From CAYGVT01 sp964353355 (lineage in GTDB: Archaea; Thermoplasmatota; DTKX01; GCA-020343715), in contig CAYGVT010000059.1 in the NCBI GenBank assembly GCA_964353355.1, forward strand, positions 1 to 30,025: 30,025 nucleotides of DNA, written 5' to 3'. The stretch's first letter is position 1. The number at the start of each line of letters is the position of its first letter. Of this stretch, positions 23,718 through 30,025 are shown one piece after another. The notes below the pieces were generated by a model. The model did no database searches and was not told the origin of the DNA. It saw only the letters and a program-made list of their open reading frames with translations. The translations under genes and the position numbers were made by a program.

Positions 23718-24089
23718 ATGCTGCAGGACGAGGCGGGCTGGGCGCTCGCCGGCCTCCTTTGCATCATCCTCCCCATCCTCGGGATAGCCCTCTGGGTCTG
23801 GCTGCTCGTCTGGGTCTACCGCGACGCGAAGTCGAGGGGCATGGAAGCGGCCCTCTGGGTGCTAGTCGTGGCCGTCGTGGGGCTGCTTGGGCTCATCATC
23901 TACCTGGTCGTGAGGAGGGACCACTCGACCTACCGGCCAGCCTACTACCCGCCGCCGGGCTACGCGTACCCACCGCCGCCCCCGCCCCCGCAGGCCTATC
24001 GCGACATGGGCTCGGCTCAGCCGGGCTACGTCGTGGAGGAGTTCTACGTCGACGAGTTCGGGCGCCGCGTGCCGCCTCCGGGCTACTGA
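23718..24089 (+). CDS. Small two-helix membrane protein with Pro/Tyr-rich cytoplasmic tail
   Basis: The 123-residue product has two close hydrophobic segments (LAGLLCIILPILGIALWVWL and ALWVLVVAVVGLLGLIIYLV) separated by YRDAKSRGME, resembling the PLDc_N-type membrane hairpin common in small archaeal proteins. A low-complexity tail follows, starting YYPPPGYAYPPPPPPPQAY and ending RRVPPPGY. The tail is probably flexible and could bind protein partners. ATG 23718 is chosen; TTG 23703 is in frame upstream. The 3' end overlaps the convergent DHH phosphoesterase gene by 7 nt. No specific function is recognised. Confidence 0.75.
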   Translation: MLQDEAGWALAGLLCIILPILGIALWVWLLVWVYRDAKSRGMEAALWVLVVAVVGLLGLIIYLVVRRDHSTYRPAYYPPPGYAYPPPPPPPQAYRDMGSAQPGYVVEEFYVDEFGRRVPPPGY

Positions 24090-25057
24090 CCCTGACCGAG
24101 CCTGCGGAGCATCTCGCGCGCGAGCGCGACCGCCCGCGGCTCGACCTCCTCGACCCTGCCAGGGGCCTTGAAGCCGGCCGCGCCGGCGTGGCCGCCGCCC
24201 GAGCCGCCCGCGACCTCGGAGAGGCGATGCATGTACTCGCCGAGGTGGAACCCCGCCTCGATCGCGCGGCGGCTCGCCCTCGCGGTCATGGACACCGTCC
24301 CGCCCTCCGCGTTGATGACGAGCGCGACGTCGGCGCCCATGGACACCATGTGGCGTGCGGCCGAGGCCTCGAAGGCGCCCACCCGCGTGTGCGCCAGGAT
24401 GAACTGGCCCGCCTCCTCGTGCGCCATCCGCTCCGCGGCCTTCAGCACCGCCACGACCTGCGATTTGTCGTAGACGGGCCTCTCCATGGCGCCGATGACC
24501 TCGGAGAGCTCCAGCCCGGCCGCCCGGAGGATGCCGAGAACGTCCTCGACGGCCGAGTTGGGCGCGATGCGGAACCGCTCGGTGTCCGCGACGATGCCCG
24601 CGACCAGCGCGAAGGCCGCGTCCGGCACGACCTCGGCGCCCGCCTCCACCGCGAGGCGGTGGACGAGCTGCGCGCATGAAGGTGACAAGGGGTCGCACAC
24701 GTACCGGGGGTTGGCCGCCCTCAGCGAGGCGTCGGCCGCGTGGTGGTCGATGACTATCGAGGTCAGGAGCATGGGCGCGTAGTGCCCCACCTGGGCGGGC
24801 GTGGACGTGTCGACGAAGACGACGCGGTCGTAGGGCGCCGCGTTCGCGGCCACGGGGGGGTCGATGAGGACCGGGTAGCGGTCGGCGAAGTGCCCGAGCA
24901 GGTTATTTGCGCCGCGGCTCACGCTCTCGACCGCGCCAACCGTCACGCCGGGGAACATCGCGGCGAGCGCGATGGAGCAGCCCATGGCGTCGATGTCCGC
25001 GTTGACGTGGGACAGCACCAGCGTGCGCCCCTGCCGCAGCTCGTCGAGCAATGCCAT
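24083..25057 (-). CDS. DHH-family phosphoesterase (NrnA/RecJ-like)
   Basis: The 324 residues show the DHH superfamily motifs: LVLSHVNADIDAMGCS (motif I), VVFVDTS (motif II), VIDHHA (the DHH motif itself) and, at the C-terminus, the DHHA1 substrate-binding GGSGGGHAGAAGFK. These residues bind two metal ions and hydrolyse phosphodiester or phosphoester bonds; relatives include nanoRNase/pAp phosphatase NrnA and archaeal RecJ-like proteins. A purine-rich region with GGAGG precedes ATG 25057. It lies 83 nt downstream of prefoldin beta on the same strand. A DHH gene at this place in the exosome/prefoldin cluster fits an RNA-turnover role, but the substrate is unproven. Confidence 0.9.
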   Translation of the reverse strand: MALLDELRQGRTLVLSHVNADIDAMGCSIALAAMFPGVTVGAVESVSRGANNLLGHFADRYPVLIDPPVAANAAPYDRVVFVDTSTPAQVGHYAPMLLTSIVIDHHAADASLRAANPRYVCDPLSPSCAQLVHRLAVEAGAEVVPDAAFALVAGIVADTERFRIAPNSAVEDVLGILRAAGLELSEVIGAMERPVYDKSQVVAVLKAAERMAHEEAGQFILAHTRVGAFEASAARHMVSMGADVALVINAEGGTVSMTARASRRAIEAGFHLGEYMHRLSEVAGGSGGGHAGAAGFKAPGRVEEVEPRAVALAREMLRRLGQGQ

Positions 25058-25140
25058 CGGCCGCGTCCTCCCTCCGTCTCCCCCGCCGCAAGGGCCAGGC
25101 CCGCACTCGCGGACCGTGCCCCCTTGCCGCCGGGTCCCGC

Positions 25141-25521
25141 TCAGCCGGTCTCTTCGGTCGTCGGCCCGGTCCGGCTCAGGGCGGCGTTGAGCTCGTCCTT
25201 GAGCTCCTCGACGGTCTTGCGGAGCGACTGCTCGTGTCGCGTGTAGCTGCGCTCCTTGACCTCGAGCTCCTCCCCGCGGTCGCCGAGCTCCTTCTTGAGG
25301 GCCTCGATGTCCTTCACGCGGATGAGCAGCGCGCCCGTCGAGCGGTACACGACCGCGTCGGATTCTTGCTTCCCGAGCTCCTCGACGGTCGCCTTCGCCT
25401 CGGCCGCCTGCTGCTGCACCTGCTGCAGCTGGGCCGTGACGATCTGTAGCTGCTGCGTCATCTGCTGGTACCTGCTGAACTTGTCCTGGATCTGCTTGGG
25501 TATCTCAGGCGTATGTGTCAC
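25141..25521 (-). CDS. pfdB: Prefoldin beta subunit
   Basis: The 126-residue product is almost entirely coiled coil: helix 1 (IQDKFSRYQQMTQQLQIVTA), a beta-hairpin with VVYRSTGALLIRV, and helix 2 (LKKELGDRGEELEVKERSYT, then EELKDELNAAL). This is the layout of archaeal prefoldin beta, four copies of which join two alpha subunits to hold unfolded proteins for the chaperonin. GTG 25521 is selected because it begins just before the family sequence and its GTGA overlaps the Pcc1 stop by 4 nt; the longer open frame upstream lies inside pcc1. Position directly after rpoP and pcc1 is the usual euryarchaeal arrangement. Confidence 0.93.
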   Translation of the reverse strand: MTHTPEIPKQIQDKFSRYQQMTQQLQIVTAQLQQVQQQAAEAKATVEELGKQESDAVVYRSTGALLIRVKDIEALKKELGDRGEELEVKERSYTRHEQSLRKTVEELKDELNAALSRTGPTTEETG

Positions 25522-25844
25522 CCCTTGGAACGTGTCCTCTTGAGCGCCTTGCGCCTCGCCGCCGCCCTCGCCCTGCCGCGGGCGGGGTCTGCTGGCCTCC
25601 GCGGCGGCGCCGCGCCGTGCGCGACCCTCGCGGCAAGGTCGGCCCACCTCAGGTAGGAGTTGAGGGCGGCCCTCAGCGCGGGCGCGTCATCGGCCTCCAG
25701 CCTTAGGGCGACGGTCCCGCCGTCCCGCGCGACCCTCGCGCGGACCTTCGGGAGGCCGGCCTCCGCCTCGACCGAGAGCGCGGCCGCCATCCCCTTGGCC
25801 ACGTCGCCCCGGACGCGCATCGTGAGCTCAGCGACGTGGGCCAT
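25518..25844 (-). CDS. pcc1: KEOPS complex subunit Pcc1 with basic C-terminal tail
   Basis: The first ~78 residues match Pcc1: an opening strand (AELTMRVRGD), AAALSVEAEAGLPKVRARVA, then ALRLEADDAPALRAALNSYL and RWADLAARV. Pcc1 is the dimerisation subunit of KEOPS, which makes the t6A modification of tRNA with Kae1. The remaining ~30 residues form a basic, Arg/Ala/Lys-rich tail not expected in this small protein, which could contact tRNA. It lies 10 nt after rpoP and overlaps prefoldin beta by 4 nt. The position between rpoP and prefoldin supports the call independently of the weak sequence conservation. Confidence 0.87.
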   Translation of the reverse strand: MAHVAELTMRVRGDVAKGMAAALSVEAEAGLPKVRARVARDGGTVALRLEADDAPALRAALNSYLRWADLAARVAHGAAPPRRPADPARGRARAAARRKALKRTRSKG

Positions 25845-25854
25845 CCAAGGCCCC

Positions 25855-25992
25855 CTAGCGGGCCTTGATGATGCGCTTGACGTTGGGCCGCTGCTTGTAG
25901 AAGATCTTCGAGCCGCACTTCTCGCACTGGATGCCGCCCACGGTGGAGATGTCGCTCAGCACGGACTCCTTGCACTTGCCGCACTTGTACAT
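25855..25992 (-). CDS. rpoP: DNA-directed RNA polymerase subunit P (Rpb12/Rpc12 homologue)
   Basis: This short frame encodes 45 residues starting MYKCGKCKESVLSD and ending KQRPNVKRIIKAR, with two zinc-binding pairs (CGKC and CEKC). Length, the zinc ribbon and the basic C-terminus with KRI-x-AR are typical of RpoP/Rpb12, which binds the Rpb3/Rpb11-like (D/L) assembly platform of archaeal RNA polymerase. It sits 3 nt after the L37Ae stop and 10 nt before pcc1, its usual place in euryarchaeal genomes. Confidence 0.96.
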   Translation of the reverse strand: MYKCGKCKESVLSDISTVGGIQCEKCGSKIFYKQRPNVKRIIKAR

Positions 25993-25995
25993 GCC

Positions 25996-26319
25996 TCACT
26001 CCTCCTCCTTCGCGACGGCCTCCTCGGGCACTGCCTCCTCTGCGGGCTTCCCGCGCGTGGCCTCGACCAGGGCGGCCTCGGTGGGCGCGCCCGTGACGAG
26101 GATGCCGGGAGTGTAGGCGCCGCCGGCGAACGTGAGCTCGCACCTGCGGCACTTCCAGATGCCCCTGGAGACGCGGCGGACCGTCACGTGCCTGCACTGT
26201 GGGCACTCGTACGTGGCGTTCTTGACCTTGAGGATGGTAGCGACCGCCTTGCGGGTCCTCACGCCGTACCGGGCGCCGTACTTGCCCGCGACGCCGGCCT
26301 TCTTGGTCTTCCGCGTCAT
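25996..26319 (-). CDS. rpl37ae: 50S ribosomal protein L37Ae (eL43) with acidic C-terminal tail
   Basis: The first ~80 residues are a clear L37Ae: TKKAGVAGKYGARYGVRTRK, a zinc ribbon with CPQC and CRRC, and RRVSRGIWKCRRCELTFAGG followed by AYTP. The protein binds 23S rRNA in the large subunit. The last ~25 residues (from TRGKPAEEAVPEEAV to KEEE) form an acidic tail beyond the usual archaeal length of about 80-90 residues. ATG 26319 gives the standard N-terminus. It lies 29 nt downstream of rrp42 in the superoperon; an AT-rich, TATA-like site inside the end of rrp42 may give it a separate promoter. Confidence 0.96.
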   Translation of the reverse strand: MTRKTKKAGVAGKYGARYGVRTRKAVATILKVKNATYECPQCRHVTVRRVSRGIWKCRRCELTFAGGAYTPGILVTGAPTEAALVEATRGKPAEEAVPEEAVAKEEE

Positions 26320-26348
26320 CTCTGGCTCACCTCCGGGTCATCCCTTCC

Positions 26349-27128
26349 TCATTCCGCGAGGGAGGGGCGGACCTTCTTGCCAAGCTCCCGGGAAAGCCCG
26401 ACAATGTATTTAACCTCATCGACGCTGAACGAGCCCGACAGGCCCTTCTGCATGGCCCGTATGTCGCCGTTCTGGTCGGTCGAGACGGTCAGCCGCGCTT
26501 CCGCGACCTCCTCCTCGTCGAGGCTGGGGTCCACGAGTATCCTGCCGCCGAGCTTGATGGCCGTGATGGACACAGGCAGGCTCAGGATCGGGAGTTGCAC
26601 GTCCTTGCGGTCGGGGTCGAGCTTCGACCACGGCACCTTGGCGGTGGTGAGGGCCGCGAGCGCGCCCCACTCGCACGCGTCGAACAGGTTGCCGTCGAAG
26701 TCGACCGGGTGCATATCGATGTAGACCATCCAGACCTTCTTGCCCTCCTCGATGCACAGCGGCGCGAGGTCGATGGTCTGCGCTTCGCGGATGGCCCTGT
26801 CGACCACGCGCGCGAGCTCGATGGCCGGCGGCCTCGGCGGGCCGGTCTCGAAGTCGGGCGAGGCGATGGGCACGAGCTCGGCGCTGGAGATGAGCACGCC
26901 CATGTTGGGCCTGTCGGCGAACGGCGTGCCTGTCTCGATCTTCACGCCCACGATGACGTCCGTCTTGCCCAGCTTGATGCGGGCCGAGCCCTCGGCCGAC
27001 GACACGAAGGGCTTCGTGACCTGCAAGGGTCGCAGCTCCTCGAGGCCGCGGCCGTCGAGGCGCACGCCCTTCTTGGCCATGCCTTGGATGTAGTCGCGCT
27101 TGATGAAGCTCACGATGTCGGCGGGCAT
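26349..27128 (-). CDS. rrp42: Exosome complex component Rrp42
   Basis: The 259-residue RNase PH-fold protein has the typical start (IKRDYIQGMAKKGVRLDGRG), IKLGKTDVIVGVKIETGTPF, SAELVPIASPDFETGPP, and VWMVYIDMHPVDFDGNLFDA. Rrp42 lacks catalytic activity itself but forms the hexameric ring with Rrp41 and helps bind RNA in the channel of the archaeal exosome. The ATG overlaps the rrp41 stop by 1 nt (ATGA), indicating coupled translation of the two ring subunits. Length is normal for the family. Confidence 0.97.
   Translation of the reverse strand: MPADIVSFIKRDYIQGMAKKGVRLDGRGLEELRPLQVTKPFVSSAEGSARIKLGKTDVIVGVKIETGTPFADRPNMGVLISSAELVPIASPDFETGPPRPPAIELARVVDRAIREAQTIDLAPLCIEEGKKVWMVYIDMHPVDFDGNLFDACEWGALAALTTAKVPWSKLDPDRKDVQLPILSLPVSITAIKLGGRILVDPSLDEEEVAEARLTVSTDQNGDIRAMQKGLSGSFSVDEVKYIVGLSRELGKKVRPSLAE
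26401..26412 (-). promoter_or_regulatory. Possible internal promoter inside rrp42 for L37Ae-rpoP-pcc1-pfdB
   Basis: On the minus strand, gttaaatacatt stands out because Val, Lys and Ile codons here end in T or A although the gene otherwise uses C/G endings. It resembles the TATA boxes in this window and lies about 80-90 nt upstream of the L37Ae start. Confidence 0.3.
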
Positions 27129-28105
27129 CAGTAGCCACCTCCGTTGCTGGCCTCGTCCTCGCCGTTGCCCTCCTCGACTCCCTCTCCCTCGACCTCAGGG
27201 GTGGCCTCGCCCTCGATGAGGACCTCCTCGACCTTGACGTCGACGGGAGGCGGGGCGAGCGGCTCCTTGAAGCCCTCCGGGTGCCCGTGCTCGGCCACCG
27301 GCGCCGTCGCCGTGGACGGGGTGGTCGGGGTGGCGGCCGCGGGCGCCGCTGGCTCGGTCTCCTCGCCGGGCGCGAGCCCCGCGAAGGCCGAGTAGCGGCG
27401 CACGAGCGCGGCCTTCTGCAGCTCGTACACGTGCATGGCCGCGCGCATGTTCATCTCGATGACGGTCTCGAACTCCTCCTTGGTGAGGTGGCCGTCCATC
27501 TGGAGCAGCACGATCTCCCCCGTGCGGGGGATGACCCCGAAGGGCACGTCGGCCTGGCCGAAGTTGTCCTCGGCGCGACCGATGTCCAGCGCGAGGTGCT
27601 TGCCGATCTTGCCGGACGCGATGGCGACCACCATGTCCTTCATGGGGATGCCCGCGTCCGCGAGCGCGACGCTCGCGGCCGTGAGGCCGGCGCACCGCGT
27701 CCCGGCCGAGGCCTCGAGCACCTCGATGTAGACGTCGACGGTCGTGCGCGGGAACTGGTCCACGAGCACGACGGCCTCGAGCGCCTCGGAGGTGATCTTC
27801 GATATCTCCACCGCCCTCCTGTCGGGGCCGGGGCGCTTGCGCTCGCTCACGGAGAACGAGGCCATGTTGTATCGCGCCTGCACGATGCCCCTCAGTGGGT
27901 TCTGCATATGCTTGGGGTGGACCTCGCGTGGGCCGTAGACGCCCGCGAGCACCTTGTTCGAGCCCCACTCCAGGTAGCACGAGCCGTCGGCCCTGTTGAG
28001 GACTCCTGCCTCGATGCGTATGGGCCTCAGCTCGTCCAGCCTGCGGCCGTCGAGCCGCAAGCCCTTCTCATCGACGAGTTTCATGTTGCTGTAAGGGTCG
28101 GACAT
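27128..28105 (-). CDS. rrp41: Exosome complex exonuclease subunit Rrp41 with long acidic/Pro-rich C-terminal extension
   Basis: Residues about 1-245 form a standard Rrp41: GLRLDGRRLDELRPIRIEAG, YLEWGSNKVLAGVYGPREVH, ARYNMASFSVSERKRPGPDR, GLTAASVALADAGIPM and the acidic active-site stretch IGRAEDNFGQADVPFG. This is the phosphorolytic 3'-5' exoribonuclease of the archaeal exosome. The remaining ~80 residues are unusual: an Ala/Thr/Pro-rich linker, then a strongly acidic segment ending in GEDEASNGGGY, predicted to be disordered. The ATG directly abuts the rrp4 stop (no gap) and the stop overlaps rrp42 by 1 nt. Confidence 0.97.
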   Translation of the reverse strand: MSDPYSNMKLVDEKGLRLDGRRLDELRPIRIEAGVLNRADGSCYLEWGSNKVLAGVYGPREVHPKHMQNPLRGIVQARYNMASFSVSERKRPGPDRRAVEISKITSEALEAVVLVDQFPRTTVDVYIEVLEASAGTRCAGLTAASVALADAGIPMKDMVVAIASGKIGKHLALDIGRAEDNFGQADVPFGVIPRTGEIVLLQMDGHLTKEEFETVIEMNMRAAMHVYELQKAALVRRYSAFAGLAPGEETEPAAPAAATPTTPSTATAPVAEHGHPEGFKEPLAPPPVDVKVEEVLIEGEATPEVEGEGVEEGNGEDEASNGGGY

Positions 28106-29812
28106 TCACTGTCCCTCCTGCTGATCGTCTGCGTTCGTTCCATCCTGCCCCTCGCTGCCCTGCTCGCCCTTCTTCTCGGGGGGGCACTCGGCGAGCTCCT
28201 CCTCGTCGAGGACCATGAGCGATTCGCCGTCGGGGGACAGCACAGTCACGAGGCCCTGCTTGCCTGGGTCGGCGTCGCGGCACAGCTCGTCGTCGGTCGC
28301 CTTGTCCAGGTAGTCCTCCTCCTCCTCGACCGTGTCGCGGGGGCGCTCGCGCTCGATGCGCGCGTGCTCCTCCTCACGCCGGCGGACGTCCCGCTCGTCT
28401 CGCTCGCGTCGGCCCTGCTCGGCCCGCTCGCGCTCCTGACGGGCACGCTCCTCGTCCCGTGCCCGCCTCTCGGCCTCCTCGCGGGCGTGGCGCTCCTGCT
28501 CCTCTCTCGCGCGTCGGGCATCCTCCTCCGCCTCCTTGACGGGGTCGATGCCCTTGGCGCGCTGCAGGTGCTCCTTGACCTTGTTGGTGAGGCCATAGGC
28601 GTGGGCGCCCTCGACGATGAGCCCGATGGCCTCCATCGCGAGTCCGATGTCCTCGGGCGTCCCGTCTATCCACACGAGACCGTTCTGCCCCACGACAAGC
28701 CGGCATCCGGTGTACTTCTTGATGACGCTGATCATCGAGCCTTGGGTGCCGATGATGCGCGGGACTTTGGAGTGCTCGACCTCGGTGAGCTGCCCGCCCT
28801 GGAGCTTCCGGAGCCCCGGGCCCTGCATGCTGACCTGGACGCGCTTGGACTCGGTCACGCGCGCGATCTTGACTATTATCGCGTCCCCGGGCTTGAGGAA
28901 GTTCGACGTCTCGCCGAACTCGACGTGCCACGGCACCTCGTTGACGTGCATGGGCGCCGGGTACGGGGAGTTGATCTCGACGAGCCAATTGCTCGGGCCG
29001 ATGTCGGTGATGCGACCGATTACCACGTCGCCCACGCGCGGGATGTACTGCCCGCCGAGCGGGATGACGCTCGCGTAGCCGCCGGACACGTTCTTGATGC
29101 CCAGCGTCGACGCCATGATGCGGCCGCCGTCGCGGTAGGCCCCCATGCCCGGCTTGACGTTGCTGTCGTCGGCCAGGACCTGGCCTGGCACCACGAGCTC
29201 GCGGGGGAGCGGCTTGCCGTCCGGGCCCCTCGGGCGCCGGACCGCGGACTCAGGGTACTGGGGCACGAGGTCGACCATGTCGTCCGAGGGCATCCTGCCC
29301 CCGCCCCTGCGGTCGTCGCGGAAGCCTCCGCCACGACCGCCCCTGTCGCCGCCCCTGCCGCCGCCGCGGCCGCCGAAGCCTCCGCGCCCGCCTCCGAAGC
29401 CACCACGGCCCCCGAAGCCACGGTCCCGGCCACCGCGGTCCCCGCCGCGCCTGTCGCCGCCGCCGTAGCCGCGGTCGCGGCCGCCACGGTCTCCGCCGCC
29501 GCGGTCCCCGCCGCGGTCGCCGCCGCGGTCGCCGCCGTAGCCGCCTCCGCCGCCCCTGCGGTCGTCGCGCCTGCGGTCGTCGCGGCGCTCGCCGCCACCG
29601 CCAACGGCGCTGGAGCCGCGGGCCTGGCCTTCGCGGTCGCCGCCGCCGCTGCCGCCCGCGCCACCTGTGCCACCGCCGCCAACACTGGGCTGGCGATGGT
29701 CGTCCCTCTTTCCGTCCTCACTTCCACCGCGGCCGCGGCCGCCACGCCTGTGGTGACGCCCGCCGCGCCTGCGAGGGAACCTGTCGTCCCTCGGCTTCTC
29801 TTCTCCTGACAA
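28106..29812 (-). CDS. rrp4: Exosome RNA-binding subunit Rrp4 with RGG/GGR-rich N-terminal domain and charged C-terminal tail
   Basis: Only about residues 175-418 are a normal Rrp4: N-terminal domain (VVPGQVLADD, then GMGAYRDGGRIMAST), S1 domain (from about RVGDVVIGRITDIG, near 260) and KH domain with GTQG (KVPRIIGTQGSMISVIKKYT, near 350-370). Before it lies a ~170-residue domain built of RGG, GGDRGG and GFGG units. After it is a ~150-residue Arg/Glu-rich segment (such as REEQERHAREEAERRARDEE) and an acidic end. Usual archaeal Rrp4 is about 230-250 residues; this is 568. TTG 29812 is supported by a strong Shine-Dalgarno GGTGAT five bases upstream. An internal ATG at 29293 would give a nearly ordinary N-terminus. 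Rrp4 caps the Rrp41/42 ring and recruits RNA. Confidence 0.92.
   Translation of the reverse strand: MSGEEKPRDDRFPRRRGGRHHRRGGRGRGGSEDGKRDDHRQPSVGGGGTGGAGGSGGGDREGQARGSSAVGGGGERRDDRRRDDRRGGGGGYGGDRGGDRGGDRGGGDRGGRDRGYGGGDRRGGDRGGRDRGFGGRGGFGGGRGGFGGRGGGRGGDRGGRGGGFRDDRRGGGRMPSDDMVDLVPQYPESAVRRPRGPDGKPLPRELVVPGQVLADDSNVKPGMGAYRDGGRIMASTLGIKNVSGGYASVIPLGGQYIPRVGDVVIGRITDIGPSNWLVEINSPYPAPMHVNEVPWHVEFGETSNFLKPGDAIIVKIARVTESKRVQVSMQGPGLRKLQGGQLTEVEHSKVPRIIGTQGSMISVIKKYTGCRLVVGQNGLVWIDGTPEDIGLAMEAIGLIVEGAHAYGLTNKVKEHLQRAKGIDPVKEAEEDARRAREEQERHAREEAERRARDEERARQERERAEQGRRERDERDVRRREEEHARIERERPRDTVEEEEDYLDKATDDELCRDADPGKQGLVTVLSPDGESLMVLDEEELAECPPEKKGEQGSEGQDGTNADDQQEGQ
29300..29640 (-). repeat. Low-complexity RGG/GGDRGG-coding repeats within rrp4
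   Basis: The DNA is a degenerate array of ggcggccgcgac/ggcgaccgcggc-like units that encode Gly, Arg and Asp. Repeat length varies, so it has probably grown and shrunk by slippage. It is coding on the minus strand and is not a CRISPR array, because there are no conserved repeats with unique spacers. Confidence 0.7.
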
Positions 29813-29825
29813 GCTGTATCACCCT
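29813..29825 (-). promoter_or_regulatory. Shine-Dalgarno site deciding the TTG start of rrp4
   Basis: On the minus strand ggtgat stands five bases before TTG 29812, complementary to the archaeal 16S rRNA 3' end. It is the clearest ribosome-binding site in the window. It favours translation of the full RGG-containing form. Confidence 0.6.
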
Positions 29826-30025
29826 TGTCTTTTTGGAAAACGAGACGGTCCCCAGCGCGCTCCCGCGCCATAGGGCCGTAGGCCCGCGCGGGGCGATATT
29901 GGCCAGGTTGGTCCGCAATCACGAACCCACCATCACGGCGGGGGGACGCGGTTCCTTCTCGTTCCTGGTTCTTACCAAGCCGCGGGTAGGGAGGATGCCC
30001 TATAAAAGCCTTTCTGCTGTCATGG
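29826..30025. other. Intergenic region upstream of the exosome operon
   Basis: No gene is recognised. One minus-strand frame stays open to the window edge but shows no family features. An A-rich stretch on the minus strand (ttttccaaaaagac, about 29835-29848) may belong to the rrp4 promoter region. A TATA box lies at the right end. Confidence 0.4.
30001..30008 (+). promoter_or_regulatory. Strong TATA box at the right edge of the window
   Basis: tataaaag is the best TATA match in the window. On the plus strand it could drive a gene starting just outside; ATG 30022 is only 21 nt from the box, short of the 29-31 nt seen elsewhere. Read on the minus strand (cttttata) it could instead serve the exosome operon, with a long leader. 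Confidence 0.5.

Noticed and set aside
29300..29640. Short direct repeats that might be a CRISPR array
   Set aside because: Units are degenerate, lack spacers, and are in frame coding for Gly/Arg in rrp4.
27281..29809. 842-residue plus-strand open frame opposite rrp41 and rrp4
   Set aside because: It is antisense to three well-supported genes, has low-complexity Ala/Val/Leu composition and no domain; long antisense frames are expected at this GC content.
29020..29922. Minus-strand frame open from the window end through the RGG region
   Set aside because: It is an Ala/Thr-rich shifted reading of the rrp4 repeats; the upstream part resembles neither SBDS nor a proteasome subunit, the usual neighbours.
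29870..30000. Possible structured RNA (tRNA-, SRP- or RNase P-like) in the right intergenic region
   Set aside because: Fragments such as ggttcgtgatt and ccaggttggtcc recall tRNA arms, but no cloverleaf or other conserved RNA structure could be built.

Overview
The window is high-GC (by eye around 70%) archaeal DNA. The archaeal assignment is firm: there is a complete exosome/translation superoperon (Rrp4-Rrp41-Rrp42-L37Ae-RpoP-Pcc1-prefoldin beta), a COG1855-type PIN-ATPase-KH protein, TATA boxes centred 26-27 nt upstream of start codons (leaderless transcripts), and GTG/TTG starts. Gene order and mixed features suggest a euryarchaeal lineage, perhaps a deep-branching high-GC Thermoplasmatota member. 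That placement is inference and no gene here proves it. No tRNA, rRNA, CRISPR array or insertion sequence was recognised.

Region 1 (about 60-7690) is the most unusual part: a tightly packed plus-strand operon with 1- and 4-nt overlaps. It encodes a small two-helix membrane protein; a Tat-type Rieske protein; a cytochrome b6-like protein carrying a very large secreted Ig-like N-terminal region with a CX5CH motif; a subunit-IV-like cytochrome b C-terminal half fused to an HdrC/HdrB (HdrD-like) iron-sulfur module; an HdrA-like protein fused to MvhD; and a second small membrane protein. Read together, these look like a quinol-oxidising Rieske/cytochrome b complex hard-wired to a heterodisulfide-reductase-type module. 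An alpha/beta hydrolase follows.

Region 2 (8300-13760) holds a PIN-ATPase-KH protein whose PIN active site looks lost, a LutB-LutA-like LUD/iron-sulfur/CCG fusion with an internal stretch of foreign-looking codon usage, a small secreted protein, a cyclophilin, and a YjbQ-family protein on the minus strand.

Region 3 (13900-24090) is mostly envelope and accessory genes: a 1497-residue surface protein with FG-GAP, cadherin-like and a home-grown ~92-residue repeat; a zinc-ribbon protein; an AIR-synthase-like protein; a VanZ-like protein; two tandem paralogous alpha/beta hydrolases; a ModA-like binding protein without a signal peptide and with a doubtful 5' end; a family 2 glycosyltransferase; and a small Pro/Tyr-rich membrane protein.

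Region 4 (24083-29812, minus strand) is the exosome/translation superoperon ending in a DHH phosphoesterase. Its Rrp4 is more than twice normal size, with an RGG/GGR-rich N-terminal domain and a charged C-terminal tail. Rrp41, L37Ae and Pcc1 also carry low-complexity tails. The last ~210 bases are intergenic and end in a TATA box.
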